From Caryophanales bacterium (GTDB lineage Bacteria > Bacillota_I > Bacilli_A > RFN20 > CAG-826): a stretch of DNA of 7,100 nucleotides. Each line of letters begins with the position of its first letter. Position 1 is the stretch's first letter. This document shows positions 1-5,818 of this stretch, in pieces. The translations under genes and the position numbers were made by a program. The notes under the pieces are model-generated. The model was not told the origin of the DNA and did not search any database. It was given only the letters and a program-made list of their open reading frames with translations. The stretch spans positions 1 to 7,100 of the forward strand of contig JALEUF010000081.1 in the NCBI GenBank assembly GCA_022781015.1. Direction: 5' to 3'.

Positions 1-598
1 CTTTAACAGTTGGTAAGGTAAATTCATCACCTTGTCTAACTTCTCCAGTTGTAGCACCTTCAAAGGTAATGGTAGGTTTACCATATTGATTAACTTCTGC
101 TTCACATGAATAATTCAATGTAATGGAAGAGATAGTAATAGGGCTACCGCTAGCTTCGAAACATACATAACGGTAATCGCCATAACTTGGATTAAATAGT
201 TCGGTACCAGAAACTAAATAGGTAGTTCTCATATGGTCTTTGCTATTTCCATATTTATAGATTAGCCGCCCCTCTCCACTAGCAACGAAATTTGCAACTA
301 CTTTGTTGCCACCTGTGATTTGATCAGTATTGTAGATTTTTCCGCCTTCACTAAGAATGACGTGACCACCTTCAACACTAGAGGCGCCTTCGTAAGAGAA
401 TCTTACTGTATTTCCTAATCTAGTTTTTATCTCTTTGGATGTTTCGCCATTAACATAGGCATTTTTGCTATCTAAAGATAAAGAATATTCTGTAGCTTCA
501 GCTTTTAAGAAGGGGGGTTCTCCAGTAACTTTTCCAATTAATAAAGTCAAAGAAAGAAAAGAAACCAAAGAACTAATAATTAAAAGATTTTTCTTCAT
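1..598 (-). CDS. Secreted surface protein, N-terminal part (cut by window edge)
   Basis: The frame is open for 199 codons from an ATG at 598 to the left edge, so the C-terminus is missing. A strong ribosome site (AAGGAG, complement of 609-614) precedes the ATG by about 10 nt and fixes the start. The first residues form a signal peptide: MKKN, a hydrophobic stretch to about residue 22, and a possible cleavage after the Ala in KAEA near residue 35. Residues ~36-165 look like a beta-rich extracellular module with many Ser, Thr, Gly and Asn; it ends in TISSITLNYSC, a pattern I associate with repeated domains in surface proteins of gut Bacilli. A second module begins near residue 172 (KPTITFEG, then GDEFTLPTV), resembling the start of a bacterial Ig-like domain. 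I infer an exported adhesin or carbohydrate-interacting protein. No catalytic motif is visible and the family is not identified. No terminator or downstream gene can be seen. Confidence 0.8.
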   Translation of the reverse strand, partial: MKKNLLIISSLVSFLSLTLLIGKVTGEPPFLKAEATEYSLSLDSKNAYVNGETSKEIKTRLGNTVRFSYEGASSVEGGHVILSEGGKIYNTDQITGGNKVVANFVASGEGRLIYKYGNSKDHMRTTYLVSGTELFNPSYGDYRYVCFEASGSPITISSITLNYSCEAEVNQYGKPTITFEGATTGEVRQGDEFTLPTVK

Positions 599-815
599 GA
601 TTTTAAATCTCCTTGTGACTTTATGTTAACAAGATGAAATAAGATTAAAAATCATTAAAAATAATGTCCGAATAAACCCTTATTTTCATCAAAAAATTTG
701 ATTATTTAACATATTCTATTGGCAATAGGTAATGTTATTCAGCCACTTCAGAAATAAATAATTGAATGCAAGAAAAAAGCCACCGCATTAACTAACGATG
801 GCTCAACTTGATTGG
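599..815. other. Intergenic leader region of the surface-protein gene
   Basis: These 217 bases lie between the surface-protein start and the small gene. They hold the ribosome site of the surface protein (609-614), an A+T-rich stretch with a short direct repeat of ATTAAAAA (near 644-661), and the terminator at 773-803. I could not assign a convincing -35/-10 pair for the surface-protein gene, although its promoter must lie here if the terminator works. No tRNA-like or riboswitch-like fold was recognised. Confidence 0.4.
773..803 (-). terminator. Intrinsic terminator of the 45-residue small gene
   Basis: On the minus strand AGCCATCG (803-796) pairs with CGGTGGCT (785-778) as an 8-bp stem with one G-U pair and a 10-nt loop, followed by TTTTTT. 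It starts 13 nt after the stop codon of the small gene. On the plus strand the same stem has a C-A mismatch and no T tract, so it should work for the minus strand only. Confidence 0.8.
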
Positions 816-953
816 TTAATACTGGCTGATGTTATCAAATGCAGTATCAACATAGCAAGAAGCCAAATTTCTCGTAAATTTTTTGAAATTCCATTTGTGC
901 GATTTCTTATTCGCGAGGTTTTCTAGCTTATTGTTTTCATCTAATTTTTTCAT
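816..953 (-). CDS. Small 45-residue protein, unknown function
   Basis: ATG at 953, TAA at 816-818, 45 residues. A strong ribosome site (AAAGGAG, complement of 964-970) sits 10 nt before the ATG, and an intrinsic terminator follows 13 nt after the stop. Together these argue for a real gene and not a chance frame. The peptide begins MKKLDENNKLENLANKK, is Lys/Asn-rich and basic in the first 29 residues (a KFTRNL motif follows a single Trp at 21), and ends in a less charged tail, ASCYVDTAFDNISQY, with one Cys at 33. There is no signal peptide or membrane segment. I do not recognise the family. The charged leader plus short tail recalls peptide precursors, but there is no modifying enzyme or exporter nearby, so that is only a possibility; a small nucleic-acid-binding or regulatory peptide is as likely. 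It lies 101 nt downstream of rarA on the same strand and may have its own promoter (1000-1027). Confidence 0.6.
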   Translation of the reverse strand: MKKLDENNKLENLANKKSHKWNFKKFTRNLASCYVDTAFDNISQY

Positions 954-976
954 ATTCTCTTAACTCCTTTCGCACA

Positions 977-994
977 ACCCCTTTCTTAAGGGGT
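977..994 (-). promoter_or_regulatory. Leader hairpin just upstream of the small gene's ribosome site
   Basis: ACCCCTT (977-983) and AAGGGGT (988-994) form a perfect 7-bp GC-containing stem with a 4-nt loop. On the minus strand it ends 6 nt before the AAAGGAG ribosome site of the small gene. No T tract follows in either direction, so it is not a simple terminator. It could stabilise the 5' end of the message or affect access to the ribosome site. The fold is seen in the sequence; any role is inferred. Confidence 0.5.
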
Positions 995-999
995 CAGTA

Positions 1000-1027
1000 A
1001 TGATAATCAAAATTTGATATCAATCAA
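1000..1027 (-). promoter_or_regulatory. Candidate promoter with overlapping palindromes for the small gene
   Basis: On the minus strand TTGATT (1027-1022) and TATCAT (1005-1000) are separated by 16 nt, giving a plausible sigma-A promoter. The spacer is filled by two overlapping perfect palindromes: TTGATATCAA (1014-1023) and ATCAAAATTTGAT (1006-1018). This layout suits a repressor site, but no regulator is identified and A+T-rich DNA forms such palindromes easily. Confidence 0.35.
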
Positions 1028-1054
1028 GGGTTAAGCATATAGAAAGCGGTTACA

Positions 1055-2329
1055 TTACTTTTTACTCTTTTTTAAGCTAGATAAAGATGAAGTTCTACCT
1101 TGCTTTAATAACCTTTCATAATTTGCATTAAGTACCTTTTCGTAAGCTGAATTATAGCTAGGTTCATAGAATTTCTTATCCCTAATAAAATCAGGAAGAT
1201 ATTCAATTCTTTCCCATAAATCAGGCCTATCGTAAGGATATTTATCTTCTTCTTTCATATTTATAGGAGTTAGCTTTAGATAATCTTTTACTTCTAATGG
1301 GGTTTTAGAAGCAAAGTCCATCGCCGATTCAATAGATAAACAACCTGCTTTTGAATGAGGGGATAAACATAGATCTACTACTGCATCTCCTAAAGGAATA
1401 ATAGCTTCAGGAAATCCAACTTCTTCTGCTGCTTTTATGGCCATTTGGCATCTAAGTACGGCATTTGGATTAGCTAAACCTATATCTTCATAAGCCGTTA
1501 CTAACAATCTTCTTTTAATAGAATCCAAATCATTAGAAATACATAATTTGGCTAAATAATATAAAGCGGCATTGACATCACATCCCCTGATGCTTTTTTG
1601 TAAAGCAGAGACTGTATCGTAATGCTCTTCTTCATCTTTATCAGAGGCAATATTAGGTACTTTTTCAATAGATTCGACTTCTTCTAGGCTAATTACATGT
1701 TTCTTATTTAACCCGAATTGGACAGAAGATATATCTAATAAATTAAGAGCAAATCTCATATCCCCGCCAGATAATCTAGCGATATAGGATAAAGCCTCCT
1801 TGCTAAATATCGATTCATTATTCAACCCATCTTTAGAAGCAATCGCCCTATTTAATCCTTCGACAATATCATCTTCAGTCAAGCTTTTTACTTCTAATAT
1901 CCTACATCTACTTCTAATCGCCCTAGATAAAGATATATAAGGATTAGATGTAGTCGCTCCAATTAAATAGAAAGTGCCGTTTTCAACATAAGGAAGGAGA
2001 TAATCCTGCTTTGTTTTATCTAATCTATGTATTTCATCAACGATCAATATAGATGGATGGAATATCTTGGCTTCGTCTTTTGCTAATTCTAAATCCTTTT
2101 TAGAACAAGTAACCGCGTTTAGATTTATATAATGGATGCCTAAACTTCTTGCATAGGCTTCTGCTATTGTAGTCTTTCCTGTTCCAGGTGGACCAAATAA
2201 GACAAAAGAAAAAGGAGTTCCATTTTCTTTTGATTTATATAAGAAGGAGGAAGGTCCTACTAAATCTATTTGACCAATAACCTCTTCAAGGGTTTTGGGT
2301 CTCATTCTAAATGCCAAAGGTTCTTTCAT
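1055..2329 (-). CDS. rarA: Replication-associated recombination protein RarA (MgsA), AAA+ ATPase
   Basis: This is a 424-residue AAA+ ATPase of the RarA/MgsA/WRNIP1 family, which acts at stalled replication forks with single-strand-binding protein. Residue numbers are from the ATG at 2329. The Walker A is GPPGTGKT (46-53), the Walker B ends in DEIHR (98-102), sensor 1 lies in GATTSNP (124-130), the arginine finger is in SRCR (about R141) and sensor 2 is GDMR (189-192). The C-terminal part carries the family's helical tetramerisation region, recognisable from HYDTVSALQKSIRG and RRLLVTAYEDIGLANP. Length is normal for the family and no key motif is missing. The frame also extends to a TTG at 2335, but the ATG two codons later fits the conserved N-terminus better. 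There is no Shine-Dalgarno, and an extended -10 lies 12 nt before the ATG, so the message is probably nearly leaderless. No terminator is visible after the stop, so read-through into the small gene is possible. Confidence 0.96.
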   Translation of the reverse strand: MKEPLAFRMRPKTLEEVIGQIDLVGPSSFLYKSKENGTPFSFVLFGPPGTGKTTIAEAYARSLGIHYINLNAVTCSKKDLELAKDEAKIFHPSILIVDEIHRLDKTKQDYLLPYVENGTFYLIGATTSNPYISLSRAIRSRCRILEVKSLTEDDIVEGLNRAIASKDGLNNESIFSKEALSYIARLSGGDMRFALNLLDISSVQFGLNKKHVISLEEVESIEKVPNIASDKDEEEHYDTVSALQKSIRGCDVNAALYYLAKLCISNDLDSIKRRLLVTAYEDIGLANPNAVLRCQMAIKAAEEVGFPEAIIPLGDAVVDLCLSPHSKAGCLSIESAMDFASKTPLEVKDYLKLTPINMKEEDKYPYDRPDLWERIEYLPDFIRDKKFYEPSYNSAYEKVLNANYERLLKQGRTSSLSSLKKSKK

Positions 2330-2340
2330 AATCAAAAATA

Positions 2341-2349
2341 ATTATACCA
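2341..2349 (-). promoter_or_regulatory. Extended -10 promoter of rarA
   Basis: The minus strand reads TGGTATAAT here: a consensus -10 hexamer (2346-2341) with the TGn extension (2349-2347). A -35 at 17-nt spacing would be TTAATC, a weak match, which is acceptable for an extended -10. Transcription would start around 2334, about 5 nt before the ATG at 2329 and too close for a ribosome site. Confidence 0.65.
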
Positions 2350-2366
2350 ATTAAATAAAGTTGGAT

Positions 2367-2372
2367 TAATAT
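2367..2372 (+). promoter_or_regulatory. Possible -10 of the thioesterase/VTT unit
   Basis: TAATAT lies 7 nt before the ATG at 2380, so a start site at the usual distance would fall on or next to the start codon. No good -35 is visible at 16-18 nt spacing. The call rests mainly on the short divergent gap, with no other room for a promoter downstream of the rarA -10. Confidence 0.3.
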
Positions 2373-2379
2373 TAGTTAC

Positions 2380-2889
2380 ATGAAAGTCATATCTAAACAA
2401 TCAAATAGTAAGGATTGCCTTGTATGTGGGATAGATAACCCATTAGGTGTAAAAGCCTCTTTTTATAATATGGAGGACGATTCGATTGTCTGCTTATTCT
2501 CGTTTAGAAGCGAGCATCAATCTTATCCAAATAGGACTCATGGAGGGATGATTGCAGCAATTCTAGATGAAACAATCGGTAGAGGCATATGGGTAAAAGA
2601 GCCAAATGTATGGGGAGTTACTTTAAAACTAGAAGTCAAATACCATAAGGCAGTACCTTATAATGAAAAGTTAATCGCAGTTGCTAAAATAACAAAATCT
2701 ACAAAACTAATATTTGAAGGAGAAGCAAAATTATATGATTCATCCTTTAATTTATTGGATACAGCGACCGCCTTATATTACAAATTGCCATTAGAAGAAG
2801 CAGCGAATTGCGATTGTGATCCTAAGGATCTAAACATAATGGTTAAAGATGATGTTAAAGAAATAGCATTGCCAGATGAAGGAAAATGA
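2380..2889 (+). CDS. PaaI-like hotdog-fold thioesterase
   Basis: This 169-residue protein has the pattern of the PaaI/4HBT hotdog thioesterases, which hydrolyse acyl-CoA or related thioesters in the cytoplasm. The N-terminus has the C-x-x-C-G-x-x-N-P-x-G signature (C13, C16, N20, P21, G23) found in one branch of the family. The active-site segment is THGGM (53-57) followed by LDE (62-64) at the start of the central helix, and the remaining beta-strands follow to about residue 137. A C-terminal tail of about 30 residues is unusual and contains a C-D-C-D motif (C144, C146). The substrate cannot be told. The start at 2380 is supported by the early signature but has no Shine-Dalgarno. The gene overlaps the following VTT gene by 14 nt, so the two are probably translationally coupled. 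Confidence 0.85.
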   Translation: MKVISKQSNSKDCLVCGIDNPLGVKASFYNMEDDSIVCLFSFRSEHQSYPNRTHGGMIAAILDETIGRGIWVKEPNVWGVTLKLEVKYHKAVPYNEKLIAVAKITKSTKLIFEGEAKLYDSSFNLLDTATALYYKLPLEEAANCDCDPKDLNIMVKDDVKEIALPDEGK

Positions 2890-3598
2890 CAAGAATAAGA
2901 CAATAATAAAGTTATATTTTTCAGGCCTACTTATTTTAGTTTTGCTTGCAATAGCCTATTATTTTTATTCAAAGTACGGATTAAACGAACTTAGAAATCA
3001 GAAAAAATTACAGGAATATATTTCTTCTTTCGGCATATGGGCCCCACTTCTTTTCATATTGATTTCTTTCTTGCAGGTTTCATTTATCCCGATTCCAGGT
3101 TCAATTACAATTGTTGCAGGAACTTATCTATTTGGGGTATGGAAATCCTTTATTTATTCCTATATCGGAATGATGATTGGCTCAATTGTAGCATTTTACC
3201 TAGGAAGATTATTAGGAAGGCCTTTTGTTAATTGGGTGGCAGGAGGAAAAGAAAAAGTCGATTCCATATTGGAAAAGACAAAAAATAAGCAAAATGTAGT
3301 AATGTTCTTTGCTTTTCTTTTCCCTTTCTTTCCTGATGATTTGCTTTGCTCAGTATGCGGCATATTAAAAATGAAATTCATTGTCTTTTTAATCATGCAG
3401 ATAGTAACTAGGGCCACTTCTATATTGGCTACCATATTATTTATGTCAGGCAACTTCATCCCTTATTCAGGATGGGGAATACCAGTTTTGGCTCTTATTG
3501 GGATATTAGCTATTGTAGCATTCTTAATTTCCTATAAATATTCAGATAAAATCGAATCCTTCTTTATTAATAAATTCTCTAAAAAAGATAAAAAATAA
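2876..3598 (+). CDS. VTT-domain (TVP38/TMEM64, DedA-like) integral membrane protein
   Basis: This 240-residue polytopic membrane protein has hydrophobic segments near residues 11-32, 54-86, 92-114, 140-162, 166-190 and 199-221, and a lysine-rich cytoplasmic tail (KFSKKDKK). The VTT (SNARE-associated) domain is recognised by IPIPGS (71-76), GSIVAFYLGRLLGR (102-115) and FPFFPDDLLCSVCGILKMKF (149-168). The last matches the family's reentrant segment followed by a Gly and a helix. Many relatives have an Arg just before the first Pro of that segment; here the positions are Phe and Leu. Such proteins are linked to membrane-lipid handling (polyprenyl-phosphate or phospholipid scrambling is reported for DedA relatives), but the substrate here is unknown. 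It starts inside the thioesterase gene with no strong ribosome site of its own, so it probably relies on coupling. Its 3' end overlaps the T tract of the facing gene's terminator. Confidence 0.88.
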   Translation: MKENDKNKTIIKLYFSGLLILVLLAIAYYFYSKYGLNELRNQKKLQEYISSFGIWAPLLFILISFLQVSFIPIPGSITIVAGTYLFGVWKSFIYSYIGMMIGSIVAFYLGRLLGRPFVNWVAGGKEKVDSILEKTKNKQNVVMFFAFLFPFFPDDLLCSVCGILKMKFIVFLIMQIVTRATSILATILFMSGNFIPYSGWGIPVLALIGILAIVAFLISYKYSDKIESFFINKFSKKDKK

Positions 3599-3627
3599 AG
3601 GACCCATGTATCAATATAGGCCCTTTA
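3590..3627 (-). terminator. Intrinsic terminator of the lipoprotein gene
   Basis: On the minus strand TAAAGGGCC (3627-3619) pairs with GGTCCTTTA (3604-3596) as a 9-bp stem with one G-U pair and a 14-nt loop, followed by TTTTTT (3595-3590). It lies 21 nt after the lipoprotein stop. The T tract overlaps the last codons of the facing VTT gene. On the plus strand the stem has an A-C mismatch and only a poor T tract, so it would terminate the VTT unit weakly at best. Confidence 0.8.
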
Positions 3628-3648
3628 TGAAATGGATTTATTTAGTCT

Positions 3649-4731
3649 TTATTCAGCAAAACAAGAGACATCGACTTGGAAATATCCATTTGGATAAATT
3701 CCTAAGCCACCTAATTCAGCATCGCTAGAGAAAGTGATGTCTAACAAATAGCTTTCATCAGCAGTTGCGTAGGCTAGATATCCATTTTCTTCATCAGAAG
3801 ATTCAGTATCCTTGATCCAGATAGAAGTATTTAAAGCGGCTGCAAATGTTGCAAAGATGCCTTCTTCTGCAGTTACGTCGGTTAAGCTTAAAGTTCCATA
3901 CTCGACATCAAGCCCTTCATATAAGCCATATCCGAACCCAACAAAAGGTAAGGTGTTACTTCCTAAAAAAGCTAGCACTTCGGCTGAATAAGCGGTTTTG
4001 GCTACTATAGTTGCTGGGTTAGCATTGAATTCATTTAGTTCATCAGAAACTGAAGTTCCGATATCTTCGATACTTAAGCTATACTCAACTGTAAAAGTTT
4101 CGAATATGACATCAAAAGACAATGTGCCTTCTAATTTTGCCTCTTCTCCTAAAGTCAAAGTAACTGTAGAAGATTCATAATCTAGATAATCTTGGTATGA
4201 ATATAAGTTGGCTAAACCTGAAATGACATAGAATAAATCTTCATTATTAGAAGTTAAATCATCATTCCAAATAGATTCACCTAAAGAAACTAGGTCATAA
4301 GGCGAATAAAATAAAGCTCCATAAATTAATTCCGGATTATTTACAGGCGAATCCACCGCTGCAATTTCATACGAATTTCCAGTTTTAATGAATTCGACTA
4401 TTCCTTGGGTGGTAGAGGTAGTTCCACTAACGAAGGCGCCATTTTCATAAGTAGCAATCCCGCTAGCATCGTAAACTGTAGTAAACGAAGTTGTTTCTCC
4501 ATCTTCTTTAACGGTTGCGTTTACGGTTGAATTCTTTCCAATAGAAGCTAGGAAAGCGTTTAATCCATTTCCTGTTGTAGTTTGTGTGGTATTAGTTGAT
4601 TCGTCGCTTAAAACGACATCTCCAGTTGATGGGGTTGAGCTTGCTTCCGTTGATGGTGTACTTGCATTTGGGTTAGCACTACAAGCGCCAAGAAGAATAG
4701 CAGCCGGGATTAGAAGTAAGTTGTTTTTCAT
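3649..4731 (-). CDS. Acidic surface lipoprotein, unknown function
   Basis: This is a 360-residue lipoprotein. The ATG at 4731 is chosen because GGAG lies 6 nt upstream; the frame could also be read from a TTG at 4743, but that codon overlaps the ribosome site. The signal peptide MKNNLLLIPAAILLGAC ends in a good lipobox (LGAC), so Cys17 should be lipidated and the protein anchored on the outer face of the membrane. A Ser/Thr/Pro-rich linker (about 18-58, with STPSTE and TSTPST-like runs) spaces the folded part from the membrane. The rest is strongly acidic, low in Lys and Arg, and rich in Thr, Ser, Tyr and Phe, as in beta-rich extracellular domains; one Cys lies near the C-terminus. No enzyme or transporter motif was recognised. 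A role as an anchored binding protein is only a guess. It has its own terminator. No clear promoter is visible in the 160 nt before it. Confidence 0.85.
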   Translation of the reverse strand: MKNNLLLIPAAILLGACSANPNASTPSTEASSTPSTGDVVLSDESTNTTQTTTGNGLNAFLASIGKNSTVNATVKEDGETTSFTTVYDASGIATYENGAFVSGTTSTTQGIVEFIKTGNSYEIAAVDSPVNNPELIYGALFYSPYDLVSLGESIWNDDLTSNNEDLFYVISGLANLYSYQDYLDYESSTVTLTLGEEAKLEGTLSFDVIFETFTVEYSLSIEDIGTSVSDELNEFNANPATIVAKTAYSAEVLAFLGSNTLPFVGFGYGLYEGLDVEYGTLSLTDVTAEEGIFATFAAALNTSIWIKDTESSDEENGYLAYATADESYLLDITFSSDAELGGLGIYPNGYFQVDVSCFAE

Positions 4732-4837
4732 TTTGTTCTCCAATTTATGGAGAGTATCCGTTTAATTGTGTAAACATTCCTGAATGAAATGAAGGGATGG
4801 TTGCAAAATAAACAAGACAAAATCGATAAAAATTAAA

Positions 4838-4851
4838 AAAATAGAGATTTT
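4838..4851 (-). terminator. Weak A/T-only stem with T tract after the partner gene
   Basis: On the minus strand AAAAT, CTCT, ATTTT is a 5-bp A/T stem followed by more T. It is the only terminator-like structure in the 160 nt between the ART/partner operon (stop at 4892) and the lipoprotein gene. It is too weak to call with confidence, so read-through to the lipoprotein is possible. Confidence 0.2.
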
Positions 4852-4891
4852 AAATACTGCCAAACATAACTAAGGGGTCCATAAGGATAAT

Positions 4892-5818
4892 TTATAACTT
4901 CCGCTTTATATAGTAAGCAAACTGTTCATCTTCTTTTAAATACGTGAAACCTAATTCTTTAAAAATAGATATATTTTCATCATCCTTTGTTAAGGCTTTT
5001 ACAGCAAGCGAACTAGAATGTATTTCTTTTATTGCAGTCATTGCTTTTGAAAGCACGACCGATAAAAACACTTTGTTTACATAAAGAGTTTTCTTTAACA
5101 CCATATCCAAATCGAATTCACCATTTTCAATTTGCTTAAAGCAAAGCAATCCTGCTGCTTCTTCTTTATAAAGAATCGATTTATAAATAAGGTCTGTATT
5201 TTTATCATCAAAAGAAGAATTTAATTTCTTAGGTAAATCAGATACTTTCTTTCCATCTAAAACAAAAGAAGTTTTCTTTGAAGCTTTAACAATTTCGTTA
5301 ATGTGACTTTGTTTTGTTTCTTCTAAGACAGTTTGTTCTTTATAAAGCCTAGTTTTAAGCATTTCAAGTAATCTTTTGTTTTGGTCTTCAACATCAAAAG
5401 AAATCCTCTTTTCTTCTAGAATTCTTTCGATTACAACCTTTGGATCGAAAGTATGATAAACATAATAAAGTTCATTAAGCTCGCTTGGTTTGACGATTTT
5501 ATAAACATATTTTGATGTAAGGTTATAGGTATATGCAAAATATCTATAGATGTAGCCTATCCAAAACAAGACTTCCTTGTCATATTTTTCACATCCATAG
5601 CTTGTTTTGCCAAATTCTTCTTCTAATTCAAAAAATATATCTTTAATAGTCATTGTTCCATCAAGAATAGAAGATGAGTCGAACTCCCTTGCAACCTTCG
5701 AATTTAAAAACCTTCTCATGAAAATCTTCGAGCTACACTCGGCATTATCTAAAGAAGAGGCAAAAACATTACCTTGGAGAGTGCAAAGAGAAAGACCGTC
5801 CTTATCTATCGTTTTCAT
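4892..5818 (-). CDS. Partner/candidate antitoxin of the DUF3990-like protein, with degenerate GNAT-like C-terminal domain
   Basis: This 308-residue protein starts at an ATG that overlaps the stop of the HTH-ART gene (ATGA); GAGG lies about 10 nt upstream. Two parts are visible. Residues ~28-150 match an uncharacterised family I recall beside DUF3990 genes in Bacillota: SSKIFMRRFLNSKVAREFDS (29-48), then SYGCEKY and LFWIGYIYRYFAYTYNLTSK, then YHTFDP and ERILE. A Lys/Glu-rich helical linker follows. Residues ~215-308 resemble a GNAT acetyltransferase: SLAVKALTKDDENISIFKELGF followed by a last strand AYYIKRKL. The acetyl-CoA pyrophosphate loop (Q/R-x-x-G-x-G/A) should lie after LKKTLYV, but the sequence there is NKVFLS, without glycine, so activity is doubtful. 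By position and coupling I infer the antitoxin or modulator of the upstream protein. The roles are not proven. Confidence 0.75.
   Translation of the reverse strand: MKTIDKDGLSLCTLQGNVFASSLDNAECSSKIFMRRFLNSKVAREFDSSSILDGTMTIKDIFFELEEEFGKTSYGCEKYDKEVLFWIGYIYRYFAYTYNLTSKYVYKIVKPSELNELYYVYHTFDPKVVIERILEEKRISFDVEDQNKRLLEMLKTRLYKEQTVLEETKQSHINEIVKASKKTSFVLDGKKVSDLPKKLNSSFDDKNTDLIYKSILYKEEAAGLLCFKQIENGEFDLDMVLKKTLYVNKVFLSVVLSKAMTAIKEIHSSSLAVKALTKDDENISIFKELGFTYLKEDEQFAYYIKRKL

Noticed and set aside
816..953. Small gene as a lanthipeptide or other modified-peptide precursor
   Set aside because: The leader/tail look is suggestive, but there is only one Cys, no typical cleavage motif, and no modifying enzyme or exporter in the window.
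977..994. Hairpin as a terminator for rarA
   Set aside because: The stem is good but no T tract follows on either strand; it is better treated as a leader structure of the small gene.
2330..2335. TTG start for rarA at 2335
   Set aside because: The conserved N-terminus fits the ATG two codons later, and the TTG lies at or before the expected transcript start.
3037..3459. Two reading frames (3037-3231 + and 3196-3459 -) inside the VTT gene
   Set aside because: They overlap a gene with clear family motifs, have no ribosome sites and give unlikely proteins; they are shadows.
3998..4180. 60-codon + strand frame opposite the lipoprotein gene
   Set aside because: It lies fully antisense to a gene with a lipobox and ribosome site, with no start signal of its own.
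4871..4879. TAAGGGGTC shared with 987-995
   Set aside because: A single 9-nt match without the hairpin partner at the second site; chance is enough to explain it.
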